From contig SLFF01000173.1 of the NCBI GenBank assembly GCA_007124395.1, positions 1 through 7,370 on the forward strand: 7,370 nucleotides of DNA, given 5' to 3'. Made by a program: the position numbers and the translations under genes. Below are positions 1 through 5,970 of the stretch, in pieces. This DNA comes from Thermomicrobiaceae bacterium (GTDB lineage: Bacteria; Chloroflexota; Chloroflexia; Thermomicrobiales; Thermomicrobiaceae). Positions within the stretch are counted from its first letter, which is position 1. Every line of letters starts with the position of its first letter. Under the pieces are notes generated by a model. The model was given only the letters and a program-made list of their open reading frames with translations. It was not told the origin of the DNA and did not search any database.

Positions 1-68
1 AACCTTGCGCCGATGCTGAAGAACGTTGATCTTAGCGTCGGTGAGAAAAACCGTCATCCTTGAGTGAA

Positions 69-98
69 ATCCCCTCGCCCTTGATCAGGAGAGGGGAT
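69..98 (-). terminator. Palindromic terminator-like hairpin after the baeRF gene
   Basis: ATCCCCTC at 69-76 pairs perfectly with GAGGGGAT at 91-98. An inner CCT/AGG helix (79-81 with 87-89) caps the stem and the loop is about five bases. Read on the minus strand, the hairpin begins 14 bases after the TAG stop of the eRF1-like gene and is followed by a short T run (ATTTCACT), so it could act as an intrinsic terminator, although the U-tract is poor. The sequence resembles the CCCTC(T/G)CCC...GGAGAGG palindrome at 5873-5894, so it may be a degenerate copy of a dispersed intergenic repeat recruited as a terminator. Confidence 0.45.
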
Positions 99-111
99 AA
101 CCTCAGGAGGA

Positions 112-1371
112 CTAATAGCGAAGAATCGTGGCGACGCCGCCGAATCTGTCCAGTTTCCCTGCGGCGGGAGATCTCGGGATCTCGCCAGCGTCCGGGATGT
201 TGTCGCCGTAATCATCTGCGAGCGGCACGCCTGCGTGAATCACGTCGATGTCGGCGCCGGTCTTCAACGCCAGCCGCACCATCTCCTCCTCAACAATGAC
301 GGGGGCCGCCTCGAATTCGTCTGTCGCGCCGGTGAAAACGTCCCTGTCTTCGCCAGCGCCGTAGCGCACATTTGTGAAGTCGGCCCAGCCATCCTCGTGG
401 AAGTCTTCGTTCATGACGAGCATGGCTGCTCGGCCATGCGCCAGAGCCTCCAGAACCGCGGCGCTTCCGTGCACGGCTGCGCCGCCGGACTGAACGAGAT
501 CGGCCACTGTATCCACCGCTTGCTGCTCGCGAGTAGCTTCCGCGCGTGCGGCGATCGGCAACGTAGTGTCGAGGATCTGCTCGCCAGTCGCCTGAATGTC
601 AAGCCTGATCGTATCGACGACACGTTGCTTCAGTTCATCGGACATGGTTCGGTCGAGCACCCCAGTAATCAGCTCGTCTCCAGCCACGATGAGCATATCA
701 ACGTCGTGACTTTCGAGATATTGTTGCGTTTCGGTCGCGATTTGACGGCCGAGCGCCATTATCCGTTCGTCGGCTCGCTGCTGGAACCGTCGTTGCGACC
801 ATCCGCCAGTCGCCTGCTTGCGCGGATAGTCGGAGCTCGCCATCGCCAGTTCCTCGACCCGGTGGGCCTGGCTGATCAGCGAGAGGTACGCGTTCTGCTG
901 GTCCGCCAGCAGCACTGCGAAGGTCGGATTGTCCTCTTCCAGCCGCGCCAGCGACAGCAGCGCCGGAACCGGACCGGCTACGACCCGGTTCTCTAGCGGT
1001 ATTCCAAGGGGAAACGTTTCGAAGACGCCCGCGCCGCTGTTGGCGATGACAAAGACCCCTCTGGTTGCCGAATCGACATCGCTGGCCAGCCAGTTCCGGA
1101 TTCGCAAGATATCGTCGCCGAGACTATCGAAGATATCCCCGCGCGGCCAGTGCTCCTGCTGAATCCGCCGAGCTTCCTGTTCGAAATGTTGAATCGCGCC
1201 GCGGTATTCCGGATCAGATCCGCTCGGACGCCAGTCAAGCGCCACCGTCAGATACGGCGTCGATGTCACCGGAGGAAGCTCGGCGAGTGTTGTAATCCGC
1301 TCGGCGAGATGTTGCTGAATCGCGGTTGGGTAGCGTCGTTCGCGCACTCGTTTGACGGGGTTGAAACCCAT
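112..1371 (-). CDS. Bacterial eRF1/Vms1-like release-factor-family protein (baeRF type)
   Basis: A 419-residue cytosolic protein (no signal peptide or membrane segment) that I assign to the bacterial/archaeal eRF1-like (baeRF, Vms1/VLRF1-related) superfamily, probably the family-10 type. The N-terminal domain (about 35-170) has the STPYLTVALD strand and a RGVFVIANSG core followed by an ETFPLGIPLENRVVAGPVPALLSL-like stretch. The middle, RNase H-fold-like domain carries GGWSQRRFQ (189-197), comparable to the GGQ/GSQ loop with which eRF1 and Vms1 hydrolyse peptidyl-tRNA. The C-terminal eRF1 domain-3-like part has HGSAAVLEALAHGRAAMLVM (301-320) and ends in GGVATILRY, close to the GG(I/V)GALLR(Y/F) ending usual in this family. 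The start chosen is ATG 1371 with AGGAG seven bases upstream; a GTG at 1467 would add 32 residues but lacks such a site. Likely role: action on stalled ribosomes or peptidyl-tRNA. This is inferred from the family; catalytic activity is not demonstrable from sequence. Confidence 0.8.
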   Translation of the reverse strand: MGFNPVKRVRERRYPTAIQQHLAERITTLAELPPVTSTPYLTVALDWRPSGSDPEYRGAIQHFEQEARRIQQEHWPRGDIFDSLGDDILRIRNWLASDVDSATRGVFVIANSGAGVFETFPLGIPLENRVVAGPVPALLSLARLEEDNPTFAVLLADQQNAYLSLISQAHRVEELAMASSDYPRKQATGGWSQRRFQQRADERIMALGRQIATETQQYLESHDVDMLIVAGDELITGVLDRTMSDELKQRVVDTIRLDIQATGEQILDTTLPIAARAEATREQQAVDTVADLVQSGGAAVHGSAAVLEALAHGRAAMLVMNEDFHEDGWADFTNVRYGAGEDRDVFTGATDEFEAAPVIVEEEMVRLALKTGADIDVIHAGVPLADDYGDNIPDAGEIPRSPAAGKLDRFGGVATILRY

Positions 1372-1378
1372 TATCCGT

Positions 1379-1383
1379 CTCCT
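1379..1383 (-). promoter_or_regulatory. Shine-Dalgarno site fixing the baeRF start
   Basis: On the minus strand AGGAG (within GAGAGGAGACGG) lies seven bases before ATG 1371. This is much better than anything near the upstream in-frame GTG at 1467, so it decides the start of the eRF1-like gene. Confidence 0.75.
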
Positions 1384-1556
1384 CTCATAGATCGTTCGTT
1401 GGACTAGCGGACGGAAGCGCGAGATGCATTGAGAGAAGCGAAGGAGCTCCGTCCATCGTGTCTTCACTATGCACTGCAGGATGCGACGAGCCCACCCATC
1501 AAACAGCCAAAGTGATTACATTCGCGTGACAATGACGCGCCGGCGGAGAGGCAGGC

Positions 1557-1585
1557 CTGACAAGGGCGGTCAGGATCATTAGACT
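1557..1585 (+). promoter_or_regulatory. Candidate sigma70-type promoter for the PH-domain gene
   Basis: CTGACA (1557-1562, five of six to TTGACA) is separated by exactly 17 bases from TAGACT (1580-1585, four of six to TATAAT). The predicted transcript would begin near 1592, leaving a leader of about 55 bases before ATG 1647. That leader contains a small CCCC-GTTC-GGGG hairpin at 1601-1612. This is a match by eye only. Confidence 0.4.
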
Positions 1586-1646
1586 GGTAGCAGCCTGAGC
1601 CCCCGTTCGGGGTTTAGACGTTCAATTCTTTGGAGCGGTCTGCGAC

Positions 1647-2213
1647 ATGGCGGACAATCATTCAGAAAACAACTGGCTGGAGTTTCGCCCGAGGCCATCG
1701 AACGGGCGGCGATGGACATTTGCGATTGGCTTCGGCGCGCTAATCCTCTGCGTTGCGCCGTTTGTGATCACATCCGTATTGGGAGAGCTTCCCTGGATCG
1801 TTACGGGCGCGTTCATCTTCATTGGATTCGCTGTATCGTCGCCGATCCTCGTGGTCGCCTGGCTTTTCCCACGAATGCGATACCTCATTGACGATCGAGA
1901 GATCGCGCTGCAGCTTGAACCAGTTATGGACGATCGCATAAGGATCGAGGATATTCGCAGGATTCGCGTCAAAGACGAACTCAAGATATCGTGGCTGGCG
2001 TCGTTCCGATTCCCGGGGTTTTCGATCATGGATGTTGAATACATAGACGAGAACAGGGTGCGCATGTGCGCCACGGCGGCCAGTCATCGAATCATGCTGA
2101 TTGACACCGACCGGAAACGATTCGGGATAACGCCAGACGATGAAGCGGGATTTCTGGACGAACTCCGTCGCAGGATATCGGACCCAACAGTGATCGAGAT
2201 CGACGCTGAATAA
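1647..2213 (+). CDS. Small membrane protein with bacterial PH-like domain
   Basis: 188 residues. After a polar N-terminus come two hydrophobic helices (about 23-45 and 49-74) joined by a very short GELPW turn, giving a membrane hairpin with both ends probably cytosolic (RR at 21-22, PRMR at 75-78). The rest (about 78-175) has the pattern of bacterial PH-like domains: YLIDDREIAL, then IRIEDIRRIRV, a central FRFPGFSIMDVEY stretch, a RIMLIDTDRKRFGITPDD strand pair and a closing helix FLDELRRR. The PGF and the ITPDDxxxFL ending are typical of the short bPH family in which a PH fold follows two helices. Function is unknown. A weak GGAG sits 11 bases before the ATG. It is transcribed divergently from the eRF1-like gene, with 275 bases between the start codons; no functional link can be read from the sequence. 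Confidence 0.75.
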   Translation: MADNHSENNWLEFRPRPSNGRRWTFAIGFGALILCVAPFVITSVLGELPWIVTGAFIFIGFAVSSPILVVAWLFPRMRYLIDDREIALQLEPVMDDRIRIEDIRRIRVKDELKISWLASFRFPGFSIMDVEYIDENRVRMCATAASHRIMLIDTDRKRFGITPDDEAGFLDELRRRISDPTVIEIDAE

Positions 2214-2398
2214 CTCGTTCCATTCAGCATCAGGTCGACGTTCGAACGCGGACAGCCATGTACCTCAGAGATTCGATCCAGAAGGCCAGCGCGACACCAC
2301 GATATCGCCATAAGCGGAACCAATAACCGGGTTATCAGAATTTTCCTGACAGACAGGCGCGTTCAGAAGGCATAGGATTAGATCGTGAAGAAAATAAC

Positions 2399-2479
2399 GG
2401 TGTTGCCGGCGGCCAGGGGAATGTAAAGCTGCCAGGCCGTGATCATCACTCATGATGATCTCAGAATACTGGCAACACT
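2399..2479 (+). other. Possible three-way-junction RNA structure in the long intergenic region
   Basis: The gene-free stretch 2214-2640 holds several inverted repeats. The outer pair is GTGTTGCC (2400-2407) with GGCAACAC (2471-2478), extendable by G-T wobbles at each end and a G-C at 2409/2469. Inside lie a GC-rich arm (either CGGCC 2410-2414 with GGCCG 2435-2439, or GGCGGC 2408-2413 with GCTGCC 2428-2433) and a perfect hairpin GATCATCA-CTCA-TGATGATC (2441-2460). Together they could fold as a three-way junction. I recognise no known riboswitch motif. The strand is uncertain: plus is given because it leads into the phosphatase gene. Nearby, ATAACC-G-GGTTAT at 2323-2335 is a further small palindrome. 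No convincing ORF lies in 2214-2595. Confidence 0.3.
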
Positions 2480-2532
2480 ATGTTTACCTCTATCAACCTC
2501 TTTCTGACCTCACGTACTCCCAACACCAACGA

Positions 2533-2563
2533 GAGCCAGTGCTGGCTTCCCCGGCACTGGCTC
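2533..2563 (+). terminator. Strong hairpin upstream of the phosphatase gene (terminator or attenuator-like)
   Basis: GAGCCAGTGCTGG (2533-2545) pairs with CCGGCACTGGCTC (2551-2563) over 13 positions with a single G-T wobble, closing a CTTCC loop. It is followed by AGCCTCTTTAAAAGGGG, which offers only a short T run. It lies about 78 bases before the chosen GTG start of the phosphatase gene and 320 bases after the stop of the PH-domain gene. It may therefore be a leader element of the downstream gene, a terminator for transcription entering from the left, or a binding site. On the minus strand there is no T run behind it. Confidence 0.5.
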
Positions 2564-2630
2564 AGCCTCTTTAAAAGGGGGAATATTCTCACCAGGTGAT
2601 ACCATGCACGCATGTGATTTATCGGATCGC

Positions 2631-2635
2631 GGGAG
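2631..2635 (+). promoter_or_regulatory. Shine-Dalgarno site selecting GTG 2641
   Basis: GGGAG ends five bases before GTG 2641. An earlier in-frame GTG at 2596 would add 15 residues of non-family-like sequence, and its nearest purine run (AAAAGGGGG) is about 14 bases away, so the later start is preferred. Confidence 0.55.
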
Positions 2636-2640
2636 TGAAC

Positions 2641-3525
2641 GTGAACACCAGCCACGGACGTATTCTTCAACTCTTGATCGACTGCAGCGAACGAGTTCGC
2701 AAGTCGGTGATCGACGCCAATCACGCCACGATGGGTGAGCCGGTCGGCATGGGCGCTGACGGCGAATCGACCAGCCGAATCGATCAGATCGCCGAGCAGG
2801 CTGCACTCGAATGCTTTGATACGGCGGACATCACCGGAAACGTGCTGAGTGAAGAAGTCGGCTTCGTCGATCGCGGCTCGGCAATCACGTTCATCCTGGA
2901 TCCGATCGACTCCACCTCCAACGCAACCGTCGCCATACCTGCCGTTCATGACAACACGCCCCCATCGATTCCAGATCTGCACACCAGCCAGATGGTTGGT
3001 TTTCCATACTTCGCGTTCAGTGTTGCAGCGATGATCGACCACCAGCTGGTGGCTGCCTGTGTTCGGAATCTCCCAACCGGCGATCTTTTTACCGCAATGG
3101 TGAACCAGGGTGCGGCATTCAACAGTGCGCCGATCTCCACAGCCAGCATCGATCGCCTCAGTGACGCCTGGGTGTCGCTGATTCGCCCATCCGGGGAAGA
3201 AGGACTCCGACGGGTTTCGACCATCCTTACCGGCGCAAAACGAGTCCGCATCACCGGATGTTCCGCGCTGGATATCGCCCTGATCGCTTCTGGAGGAATC
3301 CACGGCCTCGTGAATCCGAATGCCCATCGGCCGCCGAACTCCGGGGAAAAGGTTGTCGACTACGCCGGCGCACAACTCATCCTGCATGAAGCCGGTGGTC
3401 GGATCACCGACACCGAGGGCAATCCGCTGCCGATCGATCACGATGTCGCCCGGCTCACACCGGTGCTGGCGGCGGCCACTCCGAAGCTCCACAATGAACT
3501 CGTTAGCTCGATTCACCCTTCCTGA
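2641..3525 (+). CDS. Inositol monophosphatase / FBPase-superfamily phosphatase
   Basis: 294 residues from the preferred GTG start; cytosolic. The metal-dependent sugar-phosphatase fold is shown by GADGESTSRIDQIAE (38-52), the glutamate pair SEE (70-72), the metal-binding signature LDPIDST (86-92, D87 and D90), SALDIALIASG (208-218) and VDYAGAQLILHEAGG (239-253, D240 as third metal aspartate). These match the lithium-sensitive phosphatase superfamily. The ADGxxTxRID and DPIDxTxNAT patterns are closest to the archaeal-type IMPase/class IV FBPase branch, so the substrate could be inositol-1-phosphate, fructose-1,6-bisphosphate or another sugar phosphate. Odd points: the usual glycine of DP(I/L)DGT is serine (S91), and about 20-25 extra residues rich in proline (about 100-120) separate this motif from the FPYFAFSVA strand. 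The gene is preceded by a structured leader and followed by a 102-base gap with its own promoter-like site. Confidence 0.85.
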   Translation: MNTSHGRILQLLIDCSERVRKSVIDANHATMGEPVGMGADGESTSRIDQIAEQAALECFDTADITGNVLSEEVGFVDRGSAITFILDPIDSTSNATVAIPAVHDNTPPSIPDLHTSQMVGFPYFAFSVAAMIDHQLVAACVRNLPTGDLFTAMVNQGAAFNSAPISTASIDRLSDAWVSLIRPSGEEGLRRVSTILTGAKRVRITGCSALDIALIASGGIHGLVNPNAHRPPNSGEKVVDYAGAQLILHEAGGRITDTEGNPLPIDHDVARLTPVLAAATPKLHNELVSSIHPS

Positions 3526-3547
3526 CGACTTCAATCGCCCAATTCAC

Positions 3548-3556
3548 TGCTAGAAT
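3548..3556 (+). promoter_or_regulatory. Candidate extended -10 promoter for the M20 gene
   Basis: TGC-TAGAAT fits the extended -10 form TGnTATAAT with one mismatch. The -35 region is weak (CTTCAA, 16 bases upstream), as expected for this promoter class. The transcript would carry a leader of roughly 65 bases containing a perfect GTCCGG-GAAT-CCGGAC hairpin (3573-3588). This suggests that the M20 gene can be transcribed independently of the phosphatase gene. Confidence 0.4.
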
Positions 3557-3627
3557 GCCGAGAAGCCGATCTGTCCGGGAATCCGGACCGGGACAACCGC
3601 ATTAGTCAGGAAGGGGTCCACTCAGCT

Positions 3628-4887
3628 ATGGACTTCAGCAAGGCATTCGACCTCGTCGACCAGCAGGAAGACAAACTCATCGAGCGACTCCGCGCCGTGA
3701 TCGGGATCGACAATTCCGTCCCGCCGGGGGAGAACTACGACAAATTCTGCGATCTGCTCGAGCCCGTTCTTCAGGGATACGGACTGAACACCACTCGTGT
3801 CACCGTTCCAGAGGAGAAGGTCAAAGAGATCCCGCTTCCCCTCTCCGGTGAGCGCGTTAATCTGGTTGCCCGCGCCAACAACGGCAAGGATCCACTCTCG
3901 ATTTATGCGCATATGGATACCGTGCCGATCGAAGAGGGATGGGACTACGATCCGTTTGCCGGTGAGATCAATGATGGCCGGATCTACGGTCGCGGTATCG
4001 CCGACATGAAGGGCACCATCGCATCGGTCTGGACCGCGCTGGACATCATGAAGCAGCTCGATCTCGAACCGCAGTGGGATCTCAATATCCTGCTCTGCAC
4101 CGACGAGGAAATCGGCGTCTATCCCGGCCTGCGCTATCTTGCCGAAGAGGGCTACGTCACAGCACCGATGCTCTGTATGGAAGGCTCCCAGGATCCGGTG
4201 CTGCGGCTTGGCTCTAACGGTTCGCTGGACACCAACATCGAGGTTATCGGCATCAGCACCCATTCCGGGCGGAACTACTCCGGGATTAACGCGCTAGAGG
4301 AATCGGTGCCGATCCTGGTGGAGTTGATGGAGCTGAAGAAGCGCGTCGAAGAACGTCGATCGGCACTGCCACAGGCTCCGGAACCGGGCGCTCCTGAGAA
4401 CCTGCGGCCGATGTTCAACATCGACATCATGAACTCCGGGGTGAAGTCGAACATCGTACCGGCGCTGGCCTCGATCACGATCAATCGACGATTCATCCCC
4501 GAGGAGAGCGTCGAAGAGGTCAAGACCGAGATTCAGGAGGCGATCGACCGCGGGGCCGAACGCTCCCGGGCTGTCGACGTGAAGGTCCAGTTCGTCGAAA
4601 ACTACCCATCTTACTACCAGTCAGCCGATCACCCGGCCGCGCAGCGACTGGTCGATGCCCTGAAGCTGGTGCACGGGTACAAAGATGAAGCGTTCGTGCG
4701 GACTGGTTCCGGCGGATCGACCGACATGGCGTTCGTTGCCCAGATTCTCGACACCGACGAGATCGCCACCGTCGGCATGGGTCGCTCCGGAGAGAGCAAG
4801 GCCCACGGCAGCAATGAGAGCGTCCGACTCTCCGATGCGCGGGCACACGTCAAGGAGTTGATCTACTTCTTCTGCGCCCCTCGCTAG
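3628..4887 (+). CDS. M20-family zinc-dependent aminoacylase/peptidase (ArgE/DapE/CPG2 type)
   Basis: 419 residues, a usual length for the family; cytosolic. The two-zinc site is complete: H95 in YAHMDTVP with D97 next to it, bridging D126 in GRGIADMKG, the catalytic base pair E160-E161 in CTDEEIG, E185 in CMEGSQ, and the closing histidine H393 in KAHGSNESV. H212 in STHSG matches the conserved histidine of the dimerisation/lid domain (about 200-310). Reaction class: hydrolysis of an N-acyl or peptide amide bond. DapE, ArgE, carboxypeptidase G2-like and dipeptidase substrates cannot be told apart here. It lacks the GSHxDTV and F/YDG signatures of allantoate amidohydrolase, so despite the downstream allE it is probably not allC. 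A purine-rich AGGAAGGGG lies upstream of the ATG. A hairpin follows the stop. Confidence 0.9.
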   Translation: MDFSKAFDLVDQQEDKLIERLRAVIGIDNSVPPGENYDKFCDLLEPVLQGYGLNTTRVTVPEEKVKEIPLPLSGERVNLVARANNGKDPLSIYAHMDTVPIEEGWDYDPFAGEINDGRIYGRGIADMKGTIASVWTALDIMKQLDLEPQWDLNILLCTDEEIGVYPGLRYLAEEGYVTAPMLCMEGSQDPVLRLGSNGSLDTNIEVIGISTHSGRNYSGINALEESVPILVELMELKKRVEERRSALPQAPEPGAPENLRPMFNIDIMNSGVKSNIVPALASITINRRFIPEESVEEVKTEIQEAIDRGAERSRAVDVKVQFVENYPSYYQSADHPAAQRLVDALKLVHGYKDEAFVRTGSGGSTDMAFVAQILDTDEIATVGMGRSGESKAHGSNESVRLSDARAHVKELIYFFCAPR

Positions 4888-4904
4888 CAGACATCGAGCA
4901 GATC

Positions 4905-4932
4905 GGGCACGGGCGAGGTGTCGTCCGTGCCC
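4905..4932 (+). terminator. Hairpin after the M20 gene
   Basis: GGGCACGGGCG (4905-4915) pairs with CGTCCGTGCCC (4922-4932), 11 positions with one G-T pair and a six-base loop. It starts 17 bases after the TAG stop. No T run follows (AGACTACG), so it may slow or end transcription imperfectly, or protect the 3' end. It separates the M20 gene from allE 60 bases further on. Confidence 0.45.
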
Positions 4933-4992
4933 AGACTACGAAGCTGTCCAGCGAACCACTGATTGCGAAACGTCTCGTGAAAGAGCTAGCAA

Positions 4993-5769
4993 ATGCCATC
5001 CAGCGATGAGCCTCGAATCGTTCCACCAAACATCTTCGGCCACAACCGGGCGATAGTGACCTCGCAATACGCCATCATGCAAACGGCGGGGACACTTCCC
5101 AGCAAGTTGCCAGGCATCGAAAACACGACGATCCGGATCCAGACGGCCCCGGCAATGGGAGCCGAATTCGTCCAGATTTTCCTGGAAATGGAGCCGGGCG
5201 GTGGGACAACACGAGACCGAGACGAAGCGTCGCAGCACTTCTTCTACGTGCTCGATGGACACGTCACGATCACGATCGATGGGGAGGCGCATCAACTCGA
5301 TGCGCACGGCTACGCCTATGTTCCGGTCAACAGCCATTGCGGTTTCAAGGCCGAGTCCGCGGCCCGGATGATCTGGATCCGCAAACCGTATGAGGCGATC
5401 GATCTGACGCCGCCAAAAGCCCTCGTCGGATCGCGAGACGAAGTGGAACGATCAAGAACGCACACTGAGGGTCGCTACTGGCAGTATTTGCTTCCGGTCG
5501 ATGACATGGCGTTCGACATGAACGTAAACATCCTTGGGTTCGTGCCCGGAAACTACTTTCCCTACATCGAAACGCACATCATGGAGCATGGGCTGTTCAT
5601 GCTGGAGGGGCAGGGGCTGTACCTGCTCGCCAACGAATGGCACGAAGCGGTGGTTGACGATTTCATCTGGATGGCCCCGTACTGTCCGCAACAGTTCTAC
5701 TGCACCGGTTGGGGCGAAGCGGCTTATCTGCTGTACAAGAACGTCAATCGGGATGTCACCTTCGGATAA
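4993..5769 (+). CDS. allE: (S)-ureidoglycine aminohydrolase
   Basis: 258 residues, the usual size of this bicupin enzyme (E. coli AllE/YlbA is about 261). It hydrolyses (S)-ureidoglycine to (S)-ureidoglycolate and ammonia, the step after allantoate amidohydrolase in purine/allantoin degradation. The N-terminal cupin (about 55-130) contains HFFYVLDGHVTITIDGE. The C-terminal cupin (about 170-250) begins FDMNVNILGFVPG and holds the metal site: E193 and H195 in YIETH, H199 in MEHG, and Q233 in CPQQF, matching the Glu-His-His-Gln manganese ligands known from plant and E. coli enzymes. The YLLYKNVNRDV ending is also characteristic. The start ATG has a modest AAGAG seven bases upstream. A 105-base gap with a hairpin separates it from the M20 gene, and no allantoinase, allantoate amidohydrolase or ureidoglycolate gene is in the window. 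Confidence 0.93.
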   Translation: MPSSDEPRIVPPNIFGHNRAIVTSQYAIMQTAGTLPSKLPGIENTTIRIQTAPAMGAEFVQIFLEMEPGGGTTRDRDEASQHFFYVLDGHVTITIDGEAHQLDAHGYAYVPVNSHCGFKAESAARMIWIRKPYEAIDLTPPKALVGSRDEVERSRTHTEGRYWQYLLPVDDMAFDMNVNILGFVPGNYFPYIETHIMEHGLFMLEGQGLYLLANEWHEAVVDDFIWMAPYCPQQFYCTGWGEAAYLLYKNVNRDVTFG

Positions 5770-5872
5770 AGATTGTCAGAATCTCTGAGCGGCCGACATA
5801 ACCGCGTCTACGTGGGTTCGGTAGACCGTGCAGCTCCGTCCACTCCCGCAACGCGGAGCGTTTGGTTCTCTC

Positions 5873-5906
5873 CCTCTCCCAGTATTGGGAGAGGCCGGGG
5901 TGAGGG
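5873..5906. repeat. Dispersed-type intergenic palindrome between convergent genes
   Basis: CCTCTCCCA (5873-5881) and TGGGAGAGG (5886-5894) form a perfect nine-base-pair hairpin with a GTAT loop, followed by CCGGGGTGAGGG. This CCCTCTCCC...GGGAGAGG...GGGGTGAGGG layout is a commonly seen bacterial intergenic palindrome, and a degenerate relative lies at 69-98 here. It sits between the convergently transcribed allE and exonuclease genes, where it could serve as a bidirectional terminator, though neither side has a good T run. A smaller inverted repeat, GCTCCG/CGGAGC (5833-5838 with 5854-5859), lies just before it. I see no gene in the 201-base gap. Confidence 0.55.
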
Positions 5907-5970
5907 CCGTTCGACCCACCACTCCACCCGCGTGTGGATTCCAGACCGGTTCGCCGGCCAGGGCGATGTC

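Noticed and set aside
1..63. Open plus frame ending TGA at 61-63, and an open minus frame starting ATG at 56 that runs off the left edge
   Set aside because: Both are too short to recognise as a protein and neither has a well-placed ribosome site, so no partial gene is called. The CGTCATCCTTGAGTGAA stretch at 53-69 also resembles a common intergenic repeat phrase.
235..996. 253-codon plus-strand open frame
   Set aside because: It lies antisense inside the well-supported eRF1-like gene and its composition shows no protein-like domain; it is a shadow frame of high-GC coding sequence.
1444..1455. AGCTCCGTCCA shared with 5832-5842
   Set aside because: An 11-base match is expected several times by chance in a window of this size.
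2265..2453. 62-codon minus-strand open frame in the gene-poor region
   Set aside because: No ribosome site, no family resemblance, and it overlaps the inverted repeats; more likely non-coding.
2440..2480. Hammerhead-like core (TGATGA followed by a GAA) in the three-way junction
   Set aside because: The required CUGAUGA and GAAA core segments and the cleavage triplet do not fit in order, so it is not a hammerhead. TPP, glycine, c-di-GMP and purine riboswitch motifs were also looked for by eye on both strands and not found.
2461..3534. 357-codon minus-strand open frame
   Set aside because: It is antisense to the phosphatase gene, whose motifs are clear, and it also crosses the hairpin region; no recognisable domain in it.
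3628..4887. M20 gene as allantoate amidohydrolase (allC), suggested by the adjacent allE
   Set aside because: The metal-site context YAHMDTVP and GRGIADMKG is that of ArgE/DapE/CPG2-like enzymes, not the GSHxDTV and (F/Y)DG context of AllC.
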